This document shows, piece after piece, positions 9,440 through 17,269 of a stretch of 64,000 bases of DNA. The notes beneath the pieces are model-generated. The model saw only the letters and a list, made by a program, of their open reading frames with translations. It had not been told where the DNA came from and did not search any database. Position numbers and translations under genes: made by a program. Within the stretch, counting starts at the first letter, position 1. Each line of letters starts with the position of its first letter. Origin of the DNA: Pseudomonas costantinii (lineage in GTDB: Bacteria > Pseudomonadota > Gammaproteobacteria > Pseudomonadales > Pseudomonadaceae); NCBI RefSeq assembly GCF_001870435.1, contig NZ_MDDR01000046.1, positions 1-64,000 on the forward strand, read 5' to 3'.

Positions 9440-10748
9440 TTGAACGTAACCGTTCGAGGCTATCTGGAAACAGGATCAGTGCGAACAGGCTGATACACAT
9501 GGCTGCCGACAGATACCACGCAGGCGCCATCGCATTGCCGGTCACGCCGATCATCCATGCCACGATAAAGGGGCAAAAGCCGCCAAAAATCGTCGTGCCC
9601 AGGCTGGAGATCACCGAAATAGAGGTCGCCCGATGATGGCGAGGAAAGGCTTCCAATATCATCACGATGGTTGCAGCGTTGCTACATAACAACAGCAACG
9701 AATACCCGCCGATGACAAGCAGTGAGAGCGGCTCGCCGATCCCACTCGTCAATAGAAGAAAAACCGGATAAACCAGTACGATGCTGCTGATCATCGTCAA
9801 ATACTGGATTGGCTTGCGCAGGCGTAGCCTGTCAGTGACACGAGCCAGCAGTGGCACGCCGATGAAAATCAGGGTGCTCGAAAGGCAGGCTGATAGCAGG
9901 CTGACAGTCGCAGGCATATGCAATGTGCCGACCAGGTAGATGGGCATGTAATACACCAGGATATAGATGCCGGCCGAGGGGGTTGCCATCAACAGTATCC
10001 CGAGGCAGAGCTTGCGAGAGTGTTGGGCCAACACTGTCTTTATGGCAGGGCGCCGGGATTTTTTCATTGGCGCGTCAGGCATTTGCCGACGGATGTACCA
10101 GCCGACCGGCCCAATCAACATGCCCACTACAAACGGAATACGCCAACCCCACTCGAGCAGTGCCTCAGGGCTCAGCATCATTGTGGTACAGGTTCCGATC
10201 AGAGCCCCTGCCAGTGCGGCCGCCGCCTGGCTCGCCGAGCGCCAACTGACCCCATAGCAACGGTTTTTCCTGGTGGCCAGTTCCATCAGTACCACTGAAG
10301 AGACACCAATCTCGCCGCCCACTGCGAAACCCTGCATCAACCTCGCTACGACGATAAGCAGAGTGGCCGCTGGGCCTATGACGCTATAGGGCGGCGCAAA
10401 TACCATCACCGCAGTGCCGAGCGTCATCAACGCAATAGACCACATCAGGCCTGCCTTGCGCCCTTTACGATCCGCCAGATTGCCAATGACCAAGGCGCCG
10501 ATCGGGCGCATCGCGAACCCGGCGCCAAAGGTAAGCAATGACATCAACAGCGATCCAAGCGCGCTGTCGGAAGGAAAGAACATCCTGCCGATGGCCACTG
10601 CCGAAAAGCTGTAGATCGTGAAGTCATAAGTGGCCAAACCATTACCGAGAGCGGCCGCCAGGATCAGGCGCTTTTTTTTCGCCTGCGTACGCGCTGACAA
10701 CTCGCGCAATGACTCTGGAGCCAGTGGAGTAGCGCTGGAATTATGCAT
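9399..10748 (-). CDS. MFS transporter, metabolite:H+ symporter type
   Basis: 449 residues with about 12 membrane segments. The loop motif GNLADRKGRKAGLM after the second segment and the motif RLMQGFAVGGEIG place it with the MHS group (shikimate, ketoglutarate and proline/betaine porters). The cytoplasmic N-terminus has the AAALGNGLATYDFTIYS pattern of that group. Substrate cannot be read. Its 3' end overlaps the 3' end of the araC-type gene by 41 bp, so the last 13 codons are constrained on both strands. A parS-like site lies 31 bp upstream of its start. Confidence 0.88.
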   Translation of the reverse strand: MHNSSATPLAPESLRELSARTQAKKKRLILAAALGNGLATYDFTIYSFSAVAIGRMFFPSDSALGSLLMSLLTFGAGFAMRPIGALVIGNLADRKGRKAGLMWSIALMTLGTAVMVFAPPYSVIGPAATLLIVVARLMQGFAVGGEIGVSSVVLMELATRKNRCYGVSWRSASQAAAALAGALIGTCTTMMLSPEALLEWGWRIPFVVGMLIGPVGWYIRRQMPDAPMKKSRRPAIKTVLAQHSRKLCLGILLMATPSAGIYILVYYMPIYLVGTLHMPATVSLLSACLSSTLIFIGVPLLARVTDRLRLRKPIQYLTMISSIVLVYPVFLLLTSGIGEPLSLLVIGGYSLLLLCSNAATIVMILEAFPRHHRATSISVISSLGTTIFGGFCPFIVAWMIGVTGNAMAPAWYLSAAMCISLFALILFPDSLERLRSIKRAGYSANAARQ

Positions 10749-10778
10749 TTACCCTGCTTATGAATAGATTTTTAGAAA

Positions 10779-10794
10779 TGCTCCACGTGGAACA
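10779..10794. other. Candidate parS (ParB-binding) site
   Basis: TGCTCCACGTGGAACA matches the Pseudomonas parS palindrome TGTTCCACGTGGAACA as I recall it at 15 of 16 positions; the right half-site is perfect and the left has one T-to-C change. It lies between two genes in a region that gene order places close to the origin, where parS sites are expected. Confidence 0.65.
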
Positions 10795-10806
10795 TCAAAA
10801 AACGCG

Positions 10807-11526
10807 TCAGTTGTCAGTGCTCGTCACACTCTCCAACCGATACCCGTATCCATAGATCGTCAGCAACTGCCAACCCCTATCAGCGGTAAGCCCCAGCTTG
10901 TTACGTAGACGATAGATATGTGTATCCAGTGGGCGTGAGGACACCATTTCTTCATGGGTCCAGAATCGCTCGTAGAGGTACTCACGGGACAGCGGGCGCG
11001 CCAAGTTAGCAAACAGGCAGCGAGCCAAGCGGTACTCGCGCTCGGTCAGGCTGATGGGGGTGCCGGCCCGGGTGACGGTCAGCTCGGCGTCATCGAATGT
11101 CAGGTCATTAAATGTGAGCACTTCGCTGGCAGCAGACTTCTGCAAACCATGGCGTCGCAGGACAGCCGTCACTCGAGCCTTGAGCTCGTTGGGGCGAAAG
11201 GGTTTGCTGACGTAGTCATCCGCGCCGCTGTTTAGCGCCTGGACGATATCGCTCTCGGCATCCCGGCTGGTGAGCATGATGGCCGCAGGGGGGGCCGCCA
11301 TGTGTTCACGGGTCCAGCGCAACAACGCCAGGCCGCTCAAGTCAGGCAATTGCCAATCCAGGATCAACAGATCGAATGTTTCACGACGCAGTTGGCGCAA
11401 CAGGTCTTCACCGCTACTAAAGCAATGCAGCGTCCATGGCTGTTCCGAGGCGGTCGGGATTTGTCGCAGTGTCTGTTCCACCCGCCGTAACTCTGCAGGT
11501 TCGTCATCCAGTATTGCGACACGCAT
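10807..11526 (-). CDS. OmpR-family response regulator
   Basis: 239 residues from the ATG at 11526, preceded by AAAGGA. The receiver domain (1-120) has the acidic pair in ILDDEPAE, the phospho-acceptor Asp in LLILDWQLPDLSG, the switch Thr in MLTSRD and Lys in YVSKPF. The C-terminal winged helix is of OmpR/PhoB type (SLTEREYRLARCLFANLARPLSREYLYERF). No kinase is directly adjacent. The likely partner is the CHASE2 histidine kinase at 13391-15694, transcribed divergently after a FecR-domain gene. A copy of the repeated operator-like sequence lies 75 bp upstream. Confidence 0.9.
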   Translation of the reverse strand: MRVAILDDEPAELRRVEQTLRQIPTASEQPWTLHCFSSGEDLLRQLRRETFDLLILDWQLPDLSGLALLRWTREHMAAPPAAIMLTSRDAESDIVQALNSGADDYVSKPFRPNELKARVTAVLRRHGLQKSAASEVLTFNDLTFDDAELTVTRAGTPISLTEREYRLARCLFANLARPLSREYLYERFWTHEEMVSSRPLDTHIYRLRNKLGLTADRGWQLLTIYGYGYRLESVTSTDN

Positions 11527-11600
11527 GGGTGGGTCCTTTCTTCTTGAAGAGTGCGGTAGTCGTGGCCTGTTTCGGGGGCTGTGCTGCGTAGATTCCAGCT

Positions 11601-11622
11601 GTTGAATCTGAACAATTGTTGC
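11601..11622. promoter_or_regulatory. Operator-like repeat, copy 1
   Basis: GTTGAATCTGAACAATTGTTGC, with a perfect palindromic core AACAATTGTT. A second copy, 21 of 22 bases identical and in the same orientation, starts exactly 400 bp downstream. This copy lies 75 bp upstream of the response-regulator start and 120 bp upstream of a small gene on the other strand, so it could control both. Binding by the response regulator is an inference. Confidence 0.5.
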
Positions 11623-11741
11623 CGAATTCTCAAGCCCCTGGATCTCTAGGTACGCTGATATCAAATGGCCGTTAAGCCATAGGAAGTCACCCATACCCAC
11701 GCTGGGAAGATACCGGCTCGAGACCGTCAGGAAAAGGATCA

Positions 11742-11996
11742 ATGGCAATCAGGCTTTATGCTGCGTCGGGACGAGCGATCGTCATGGCGCAGGTCAATGT
11801 GTGGGGGCGGATGGTTTTGTTGGTGATTGCGGCGGGCCTGGGGACGGAAACGATCGGTGCCCCCAGCCCAGCAGTGGCGCCTACCCCGTTTGACGAGCGG
11901 CAGACATTAAGTGAGCCAGGCAATGGAATGGGTTTCGCAAGCTCACCCTTCCAGCAAGCCGGAGTAGCCCAGGAGAACCAACGCTGGGTCTTCTAG
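11742..11996 (+). CDS. Possible small exported protein
   Basis: 84 codons from an ATG preceded by GAAAAGGATCA. Residues around 20-38 are hydrophobic (VWGRMVLLVIAAGLG) and are followed by a proline-rich stretch APSPAVAPTPF, which could be a signal peptide and cleavage region. No family recognised. It lies divergent to the response regulator, between the two operator-like repeats. It could be spurious: the codon signal is weak and no homologue can be checked here. Confidence 0.4.
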   Translation: MAIRLYAASGRAIVMAQVNVWGRMVLLVIAAGLGTETIGAPSPAVAPTPFDERQTLSEPGNGMGFASSPFQQAGVAQENQRWVF

Positions 11997-12003
11997 TCGT
12001 GTT

Positions 12004-12028
12004 GAATCTGAACAAATGTTGCAGATTC
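12004..12028. promoter_or_regulatory. Operator-like repeat, copy 2
   Basis: Inverted repeat GAATCTG (12004-12010) and CAGATTC (12022-12028) around AACAAATGTTG. It differs from copy 1 by one base over the shared 22 bp. A TAAATT hexamer at 12052-12057 lies about 36 bp from its centre, the spacing of an activator site next to a promoter whose transcript would begin near 12064, just before the hairpin block. Confidence 0.5.
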
Positions 12029-12083
12029 CCCTGATGCACCTTTGCTGTAGGTAAATTCTCTCTCGCTGAGTGACACGCAGATT

Positions 12084-12231
12084 GGAGCGCGGGACGCGCT
12101 CCGACACAGGATGTGTCAACCACAGTCCAAGGTTCGCCATGGACTGTTGTCGGAGGGATGAGAAGGACAGTTTTTCTTCGATGTATACCCCGAACCGGGA
12201 CACTCGGTCGGGTTCGACACAGGGACGTGTC
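12084..12231 (+). ncRNA. Structured RNA with GGA-presenting hairpins (sRNA or long 5' leader)
   Basis: Five hairpins in 148 bases. Stem 12084-12091/12095-12102 has loop GGA. Stem 12103-12108/12112-12117 (GACACA/TGTGTC) has loop GGA. Stem 12122-12129/12140-12147 is capped by GG-TTCG-CC. Stem 12191-12196/12211-12216 has an internal GGGAC. Stem 12216-12220/12227-12231 has loop AGGGAC. Further GGA motifs lie at 12152, 12156 and 12165, the last just before TTTTT at 12171-12175. GGA in hairpin loops is the binding signature of RsmA/CsrA. It could be a separate RNA ending near 12175 or the leader of the FecR-domain gene. Confidence 0.45.
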
Positions 12232-12376
12232 ATCCTCTGCAATGGACTCCACGCCCCGAACATTACGGCTATCGAGTGCGATACATCATCGGGTATCGTA
12301 GGCGGCATTCAAGGTCTTCCTGCTGCAAGACGCTTCTGGAAGTGCTTTCTGATGACCCATTAGAACCAGAATCTTG

Positions 12377-13387
12377 ATGAGCACCATGACCTTTTTTTCG
12401 TGCCGATACCGCCACCTCTTTTCCGCACTCTTGGGCTCAAGCCTGATCGTTACGCTGGGTGCAGTGAGTCTGCCCGCCGTTGCGCGCCCCGCTCCTCCCC
12501 GTGCTCCCTATATTGATGACAACCTGTTGTGTCGTGCGCAGCCGTTGCCGGCTGTCGTCCAGCATTTGACGGGCGAAGCCTGGAAGCTGGATGACAAAGG
12601 TGTGTCGACCGTCCTGACGGAAGGCATGGCTATTGATGAGCAGGAGAGTGTGAAAACCTCTCCTTCGGCATTTGTCAGTCTGCTGCTGGGGGATGGTTCG
12701 CGGATTGTGCTGCCTTCCAGTTCCCAGGTCCGACTGCACTTGGTGGAGGAACAGGCGATTCCTCAAGTCATTCTTGAGCAGGGCCAAGTTGAGGCTTATG
12801 TGATCAAGCGTGCCAGCGATTACGATCGTTTCCAGATCGTGACGCCGGTGGGCGTATTGGGTGTCCGCGGTACGCACTTCCGGGTTCGCAACGATGGCGA
12901 ACGGTCGGTGGTCGAGGTGCTTAATGGGCAAGTGGCGGTCAATCGTGACGAGACGCCGCCCAGCACTAAGCCCGTTAAAAAGAAACCGGTGGTCGGCCCG
13001 GTGGCGGGCGAAGTGAAGGTCGGCGCTCGCCAAGGCTTGGTGGTCAAGAAGCAAGGGGAGCTCAAGCCGGTAGAACTGCTGGCCCCTCCTATTTTGGTGG
13101 GCCAGGATGGCCAGAAAGGTGACGCGCCGGTCTGGACCCTGTTCCTGCGACCACTGCCGGGCGCTCAACGTTATCGGGCACAGGTTGCTACCGATAAGGC
13201 GTTCATGGACATCAAGCAGGAAAACTTCTCCAGTAAGCCGCAAATGAGCTTCACTGGGCTCAAAGCGTCGTTCTACCATGTGCGCTTGTCTGCTTATGAT
13301 GAACAGGGGCTGGAGGGCGCCACCGGGGTCTATGACATCTTCTATTACCCACCCGCGACGCGTGTGCAGCAGACCTCCGGCGGTTGA
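12377..13387 (+). CDS. FecR-domain periplasmic protein
   Basis: 336 residues. A signal peptide ends near residue 37 (AVARPAPPR). A FecR fold spans about residues 80-190, with the conserved AFVSLLLGDGSRIVLPSSSQVRL and VLGVRGTHFRVRN. A lysine- and proline-rich linker (STKPVKKKPVV) and a fibronectin-like C-terminal part follow. It lacks the cytoplasmic anti-sigma part of true FecR, so it is more likely a periplasmic sensor or scaffold for the kinase encoded 3 bp downstream, whose GTG it precedes. The ATG at 12377 is preceded in frame by a TTG; the ribosome-binding site is poor for both. The 380-bp leader is highly structured. Confidence 0.85.
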   Translation: MSTMTFFSCRYRHLFSALLGSSLIVTLGAVSLPAVARPAPPRAPYIDDNLLCRAQPLPAVVQHLTGEAWKLDDKGVSTVLTEGMAIDEQESVKTSPSAFVSLLLGDGSRIVLPSSSQVRLHLVEEQAIPQVILEQGQVEAYVIKRASDYDRFQIVTPVGVLGVRGTHFRVRNDGERSVVEVLNGQVAVNRDETPPSTKPVKKKPVVGPVAGEVKVGARQGLVVKKQGELKPVELLAPPILVGQDGQKGDAPVWTLFLRPLPGAQRYRAQVATDKAFMDIKQENFSSKPQMSFTGLKASFYHVRLSAYDEQGLEGATGVYDIFYYPPATRVQQTSGG

Positions 13388-13390
13388 TCG

Positions 13391-15694
13391 GTGAGGCTGT
13401 GGCGCAAGGCTGAAAAGCGCGAGCCGACCCAGGCCCAGCGGCTGTTCAACGGCCTGGTTCGTGAGTGGCTGTGGATCAGCCTCCTGTTGTTGCCCCTGAC
13501 GGCATTCCTGTCTCTGAGCCCAGGTCTGGCCCTCAATAACCTGCTGTATGACAGCCTCCGCCGTTTGAGCCCCTTGCCGGTTGATCCGCGCATTCTGCTG
13601 GTGACCATTGATGACCGCAGCCTTAAACAGCTTGGCCAATGGCCGTGGTCGCGGAGCGTCCACGCCGACTTGATTGATCGCCTGAGTGCTGCCAAGCCAG
13701 CGGGTATTCTGTTTGATGTGATTTTCAGTGAACCGGCCCGTGAGCCCGCCAACGATCAGCGTCTGGCCGAAGCCATCTGCAACGCCGGCAATGTATTGCT
13801 GCCATTGATTCGCGAAGGAATGCCCCGCTACGGCCAGGCGGTGATGCAAATCCAACCCGTGCGGCCGCTGCGCGATTGTGCCCGGGGTGTTGGGCATATC
13901 AATGTCGAGGCCGACAGCGATGGCATCGTTCGCAGCCTCTATTTACGTGAAGGGCCACCCGGCCAGATGACGCCTCAGTTGGCGTGGCTGGCGTTCGAGT
14001 TGGCTGGACAGGCAGCCTCCATGCCGGGTTTGTCCGGGCCTGCGGAGCGTACCGATTGGCAACGGGAGAACGCCATTCGAATTCCCTTCATAGATGCCCG
14101 CGCCGGCTTTGCCAGCGTGCCTTATGTCAGCGTGTTGCGCGGAGAGGTTCCGTCCGAAATTCTGCGTGATCGCCTGATTTTGGTGGGGGCCACTGCGCCC
14201 GGCATGGGTGATCGCTATGTCACGCCGTTGTCAGCCAGCGTGGGCACCACCGCGGGTGTCGAGATCCAGGCCAACATCCTCAATGGCCTGCTGCAAGAGC
14301 GCAGTATTGTGGCGCTGCCCGGTTGGCTGGCAGCGTTGATGGCCACCGCGATGGTAGCTCTGCTGCTGGGTTTGCTGCTGTTCAGGCCGCGCTACGCACT
14401 GTGGTTGACCCTGGGCTGCATGAGCGCTGCCCTCCTCAGTTCCTGGGGCTTGTTGCGGCTGGGTGGCTGGTGGTCGCCAGCGGCGTGTCTGATTGGCTTG
14501 CTGCTGGCCTACCTGATCTGGAACTGGCGTCGCCTGAGCGTGATTTTGGCTTATTTCGGCTGGGAACTAGCCCGCTTGGACAACGAACCCAAGGTGCTGC
14601 CGGAACGGCGTCGTGCGCCCGCCAGCAAGGGCGATGTGTTGCAAGGGCGGATCTTTGCCCTGGAGCAGGCCGTCAGTCGTACCCGCGATACCCGGCGCTT
14701 CATGGCGGATGGCCTGGAGTGCTTGCCGGTGGCCACGTTGATCACCGACCCGGTGGGAAATATCCTGCTGGCCAACCGGATTGCCCGAGACGTGTTTGGC
14801 AATGAGTTGGTTGCCGAAAATCTGCTCGGACAATTGGCCGTATTGGGTTATCCACCGCTACAGGATGGCAGTCGTCCTTCGTTGTCGACATTGGAAATCG
14901 TCGAGTTTCGTGACACCCAGCAACGCAGCCTGCGCCTGGATCTGGCCCCTCTGCGGCCGGTAGATGGCGATGTGGCCTTGGGGTGGCTGCTGAGCATGAC
15001 TGACTTGAGTATTGAGCGAGATGCCCAGCAGCAACGGGAAACCCTGTTGCGTTTTCTGTCCCACGACCTGCGCGCGCCTCATTCGGCGATCCTGGCGTTG
15101 CTGGATGTCCAGCGCCATGAGTCTTCAGGGGACACCCCGGTATTTACTCAGATTGAACTGCAGGTGCGACGCGCCTTGAACCTCACGGAGTCATTCGTTC
15201 AGTTGGCCAAGGCCGAGTCTGACGGCTACCAGTTTGAGCCCAGCCTGTTCGCCATGCTGGTGCTCGACGCATTTGACCAAGTGGCGCTGCTCTCCCAGCT
15301 CAAGGGTATCCACCTGGTTCATGACCTGGATGAGGCCGGCGAGGAGATGGTCTCGGCGGATCAATCGCTGCTGACGCGCGCTCTGTTCAACGTGCTGGAG
15401 AACGCGATCAAGTACAGCCCATCCGGAACCACGGTGACGTTGAGCTTGAGCAGTGCCGGCGAGTGGCTGGAATGTCGAATCAGTGACCAGGGCCCCGGCA
15501 TTGCCCCCGAGGATTTGCCTGAATTGTTTGGCCAGTACCGGCGTTTTGCGTCAGCCCAAGGCAGCGAAGGACTGGGGCTGGGGCTGACGATGGTCAAGGC
15601 GGTAGTGGATCGCCATGGCGGACGTGTTGAGTGTGAGAGTGAGGTGGGGAAAGGCACCACATTCAGCCTGAAATTGCCGTTGTGGAAAGAGTGA
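13391..15694 (+). CDS. CHASE2-PAS sensor histidine kinase
   Basis: 767 residues from a GTG start. One membrane segment near residues 28-48, a periplasmic CHASE2 domain to about 300, then three more membrane segments to about 385. A PAS domain begins near 437 (LECLPVATLITDPVGNILLANR). The kinase core has the H-box FLSHDLRAPHS at about 555, N-box NVLENAIKYSPSG at about 665, and G-boxes DQGPGIAPEDL and GLGLGLTMVKAVVDRHGG. All catalytic residues are present. CHASE2 probably reads a periplasmic signal, perhaps presented by the FecR-domain protein. Likely partner: the OmpR-type regulator at 10807-11526. Confidence 0.92.
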   Translation: MRLWRKAEKREPTQAQRLFNGLVREWLWISLLLLPLTAFLSLSPGLALNNLLYDSLRRLSPLPVDPRILLVTIDDRSLKQLGQWPWSRSVHADLIDRLSAAKPAGILFDVIFSEPAREPANDQRLAEAICNAGNVLLPLIREGMPRYGQAVMQIQPVRPLRDCARGVGHINVEADSDGIVRSLYLREGPPGQMTPQLAWLAFELAGQAASMPGLSGPAERTDWQRENAIRIPFIDARAGFASVPYVSVLRGEVPSEILRDRLILVGATAPGMGDRYVTPLSASVGTTAGVEIQANILNGLLQERSIVALPGWLAALMATAMVALLLGLLLFRPRYALWLTLGCMSAALLSSWGLLRLGGWWSPAACLIGLLLAYLIWNWRRLSVILAYFGWELARLDNEPKVLPERRRAPASKGDVLQGRIFALEQAVSRTRDTRRFMADGLECLPVATLITDPVGNILLANRIARDVFGNELVAENLLGQLAVLGYPPLQDGSRPSLSTLEIVEFRDTQQRSLRLDLAPLRPVDGDVALGWLLSMTDLSIERDAQQQRETLLRFLSHDLRAPHSAILALLDVQRHESSGDTPVFTQIELQVRRALNLTESFVQLAKAESDGYQFEPSLFAMLVLDAFDQVALLSQLKGIHLVHDLDEAGEEMVSADQSLLTRALFNVLENAIKYSPSGTTVTLSLSSAGEWLECRISDQGPGIAPEDLPELFGQYRRFASAQGSEGLGLGLTMVKAVVDRHGGRVECESEVGKGTTFSLKLPLWKE

Positions 15695-15720
15695 GTTGGC
15701 ACGCTTTTTACCTGTGCATA

Positions 15721-15749
15721 AAAAACCGGCTGCCAGAGCCGGTTTTTTT
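15721..15749. terminator. Bidirectional intrinsic terminator
   Basis: 11-bp stem AAAAACCGGCT/AGCCGGTTTTT (15721-15731 with 15737-15747), 5-nt loop, then a T run. It lies 26 bp after the kinase stop. Confidence 0.9.
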
Positions 15750-15750
15750 A

Positions 15751-15871
15751 TGTGGAAAAAACTTATGCACCTTTTACGTTGTTTTATGAACTCGAGAAAT
15801 ATGTAATTAAATCATCAATTTATAAGATAAAAACGGCAGTTCGCCAACAAACCGTACACAGGTTATCCACA
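15751..15871. other. AT-rich segment with DnaA boxes
   Basis: A perfect DnaA box TTATCCACA (15863-15871), a one-mismatch box TTATGCACC (15763-15771) and TTTTCCACA on the minus strand (15751-15759) surround about 70 very AT-rich bases. No gene is present. It may be a minor DnaA-binding or unwinding element; it may equally be an AT-rich promoter region. Confidence 0.45.
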
Positions 15872-15877
15872 GAAAAC

Positions 15878-16648
15878 TCAAATTGCCGCCGAGTCAATTT
15901 CTGTAGCCAACGGTGGCAGTGAACCCATGGCCCTTTGTTGTGCCTCATTCCACGCCGCAGCGCGGTCATTGAGTGCCGCAATGGCGCGTGGCCCTTCGCC
16001 CTCGGCGTACATCGGTTCGCCAATCACCACTGTGATCGTACCTTCACGTTTAGCCCAACCGGTCTTCGGCCAGAACTTGCCGGCGTTATGGGCGATCGGC
16101 AAAACCGGCAGGTTGGCGTTGACCGCCAATGCGGTGCCGCCGCGTGAGAATTTGCCCACGGTGCCGTAGGGGACTCGTGTGCCTTCCGGGAAGATCAGCA
16201 CCCAAACGCCATCTTTGAGCAGCTCGTCGCCCTTCTTGGCCACATGCTTGAGCGCAGCCTTGGGGTTGTCACGGTCGATAGCGATCGGCCGCAACATTGC
16301 CATGGCCCAACCGAAAAACGGCACGTACAACAGCTCACGCTTGAGCACTTGGCTCAACGGCGAGAAGTACGCCGAGAGGAAGAATGTTTCCCAAGTGCTC
16401 TGGTGGTTCGACAGAATCACGCAGGGCTGGTCCGGGACGTTTTCAGCGCCCTTGATCTCGAAGCGAATGCCCAGGAACACCTTGGTCAGCCACAACGCAC
16501 AGCGACACCAATAGACGTTGATAAAGCGATAGCGCGCCTTGAACGGCAGGAACGGCGCAATAAAAAAGCTCAGGGTGCACCAGAGAAACGAACTGGTGCC
16601 CAGCAGCAGGTAAAAGAAAAAGGTTCTGATGGCCTGCAAGATCGACAT
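15878..16648 (-). CDS. plsC: 1-acyl-sn-glycerol-3-phosphate acyltransferase
   Basis: Adds the second acyl chain to lysophosphatidic acid at the inner membrane. 256 residues from the ATG at 16648 (MSILQAIRTFFF), with two N-terminal membrane segments, the catalytic HX4D-type motif NHQSTWE near residue 75 and the substrate motif FPEGTRVPYG. The longer in-frame upstream reading has no ribosome-binding site and would overlap gmhB. It is the last gene of glyQ-glyS-gmhB-plsC. Pseudomonas has several paralogues, so the symbol denotes family rather than the essential copy. Confidence 0.88.
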   Translation of the reverse strand: MSILQAIRTFFFYLLLGTSSFLWCTLSFFIAPFLPFKARYRFINVYWCRCALWLTKVFLGIRFEIKGAENVPDQPCVILSNHQSTWETFFLSAYFSPLSQVLKRELLYVPFFGWAMAMLRPIAIDRDNPKAALKHVAKKGDELLKDGVWVLIFPEGTRVPYGTVGKFSRGGTALAVNANLPVLPIAHNAGKFWPKTGWAKREGTITVVIGEPMYAEGEGPRAIAALNDRAAAWNEAQQRAMGSLPPLATEIDSAAI

Positions 16649-16730
16649 GGCGGCATTTACCGTTGCGGGACACGGCCCGCCTGCTAAAAGCGCACTCCCG
16701 AGCAATCCTTGTTCAGGAAGTCGAGGGCGG

Positions 16731-17267
16731 CTAGTTGTTAATAAGTTCTGCGGCAACCGCCGCCAGATCGTCAAAAATCAAAGTGCCTACCGGCAGGTTT
16801 TTCGCCTGGGTTTTTTCGCCTTTCCCGGTCTTTACCAAAACGGGTTGAGAGTCGACGGCTTTGGCCGCCTCCAGGTCACCGAGGCTGTCTCCGACGAACC
16901 ATAGCCCAGCCAGTGGCACGTTGTAATGCGCTGCAATAGTTTTCAACATGCCAGGCTTGGGTTTGCGGCAATCGCAGCCCTCATCCGGCCCGTGAGGGCA
17001 GTACACCACCAGTCCCACCTCACCGCCCTGCTCCGCCACTAACATGCGCAAGCGCGCATGCATGGCGTCCAGGGTAGCGACGTCGTAATAACCGCGGGCG
17101 ATGCCGGACTGGTTGGTAGCGATGGCCACCGTCCAGCCGGCTTTGCTCAACTGCGCGATGGCCTCGATTGAGCCGGGCAGTGGAACCCATTCCGCCACCG
17201 ACTTGATGTAAGCGTCGGAGTCGTAATTGATTACTCCGTCCCGATCGAGAATCAGCAGTTTCAACAT
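16731..17267 (-). CDS. gmhB: D-glycero-beta-D-manno-heptose-1,7-bisphosphate 7-phosphatase
   Basis: 178-residue HAD phosphatase of the LPS core heptose pathway. Visible motifs: ILDRDGVIN with both catalytic Asp, ATNQSGIARGYY, the zinc-binding Cys/His set in CPHGPDEGCDCRKPKPGM and GDSLGDLEAAK. It starts 2 bases after the glyS stop, in the same operon. Confidence 0.93.
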   Translation of the reverse strand: MLKLLILDRDGVINYDSDAYIKSVAEWVPLPGSIEAIAQLSKAGWTVAIATNQSGIARGYYDVATLDAMHARLRMLVAEQGGEVGLVVYCPHGPDEGCDCRKPKPGMLKTIAAHYNVPLAGLWFVGDSLGDLEAAKAVDSQPVLVKTGKGEKTQAKNLPVGTLIFDDLAAVAAELINN

Positions 17268-17269
17268 GA

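Noticed and set aside
12070..12363. 97-codon frame in the fecR-type leader
   Set aside because: Cys/Arg/Ser-rich, no ribosome-binding site, and overlies a block of strong RNA hairpins that explains the sequence better.
12437..13897. 486-codon frame on the minus strand
   Set aside because: Antisense to the FecR-domain and kinase genes, both with conserved motifs.
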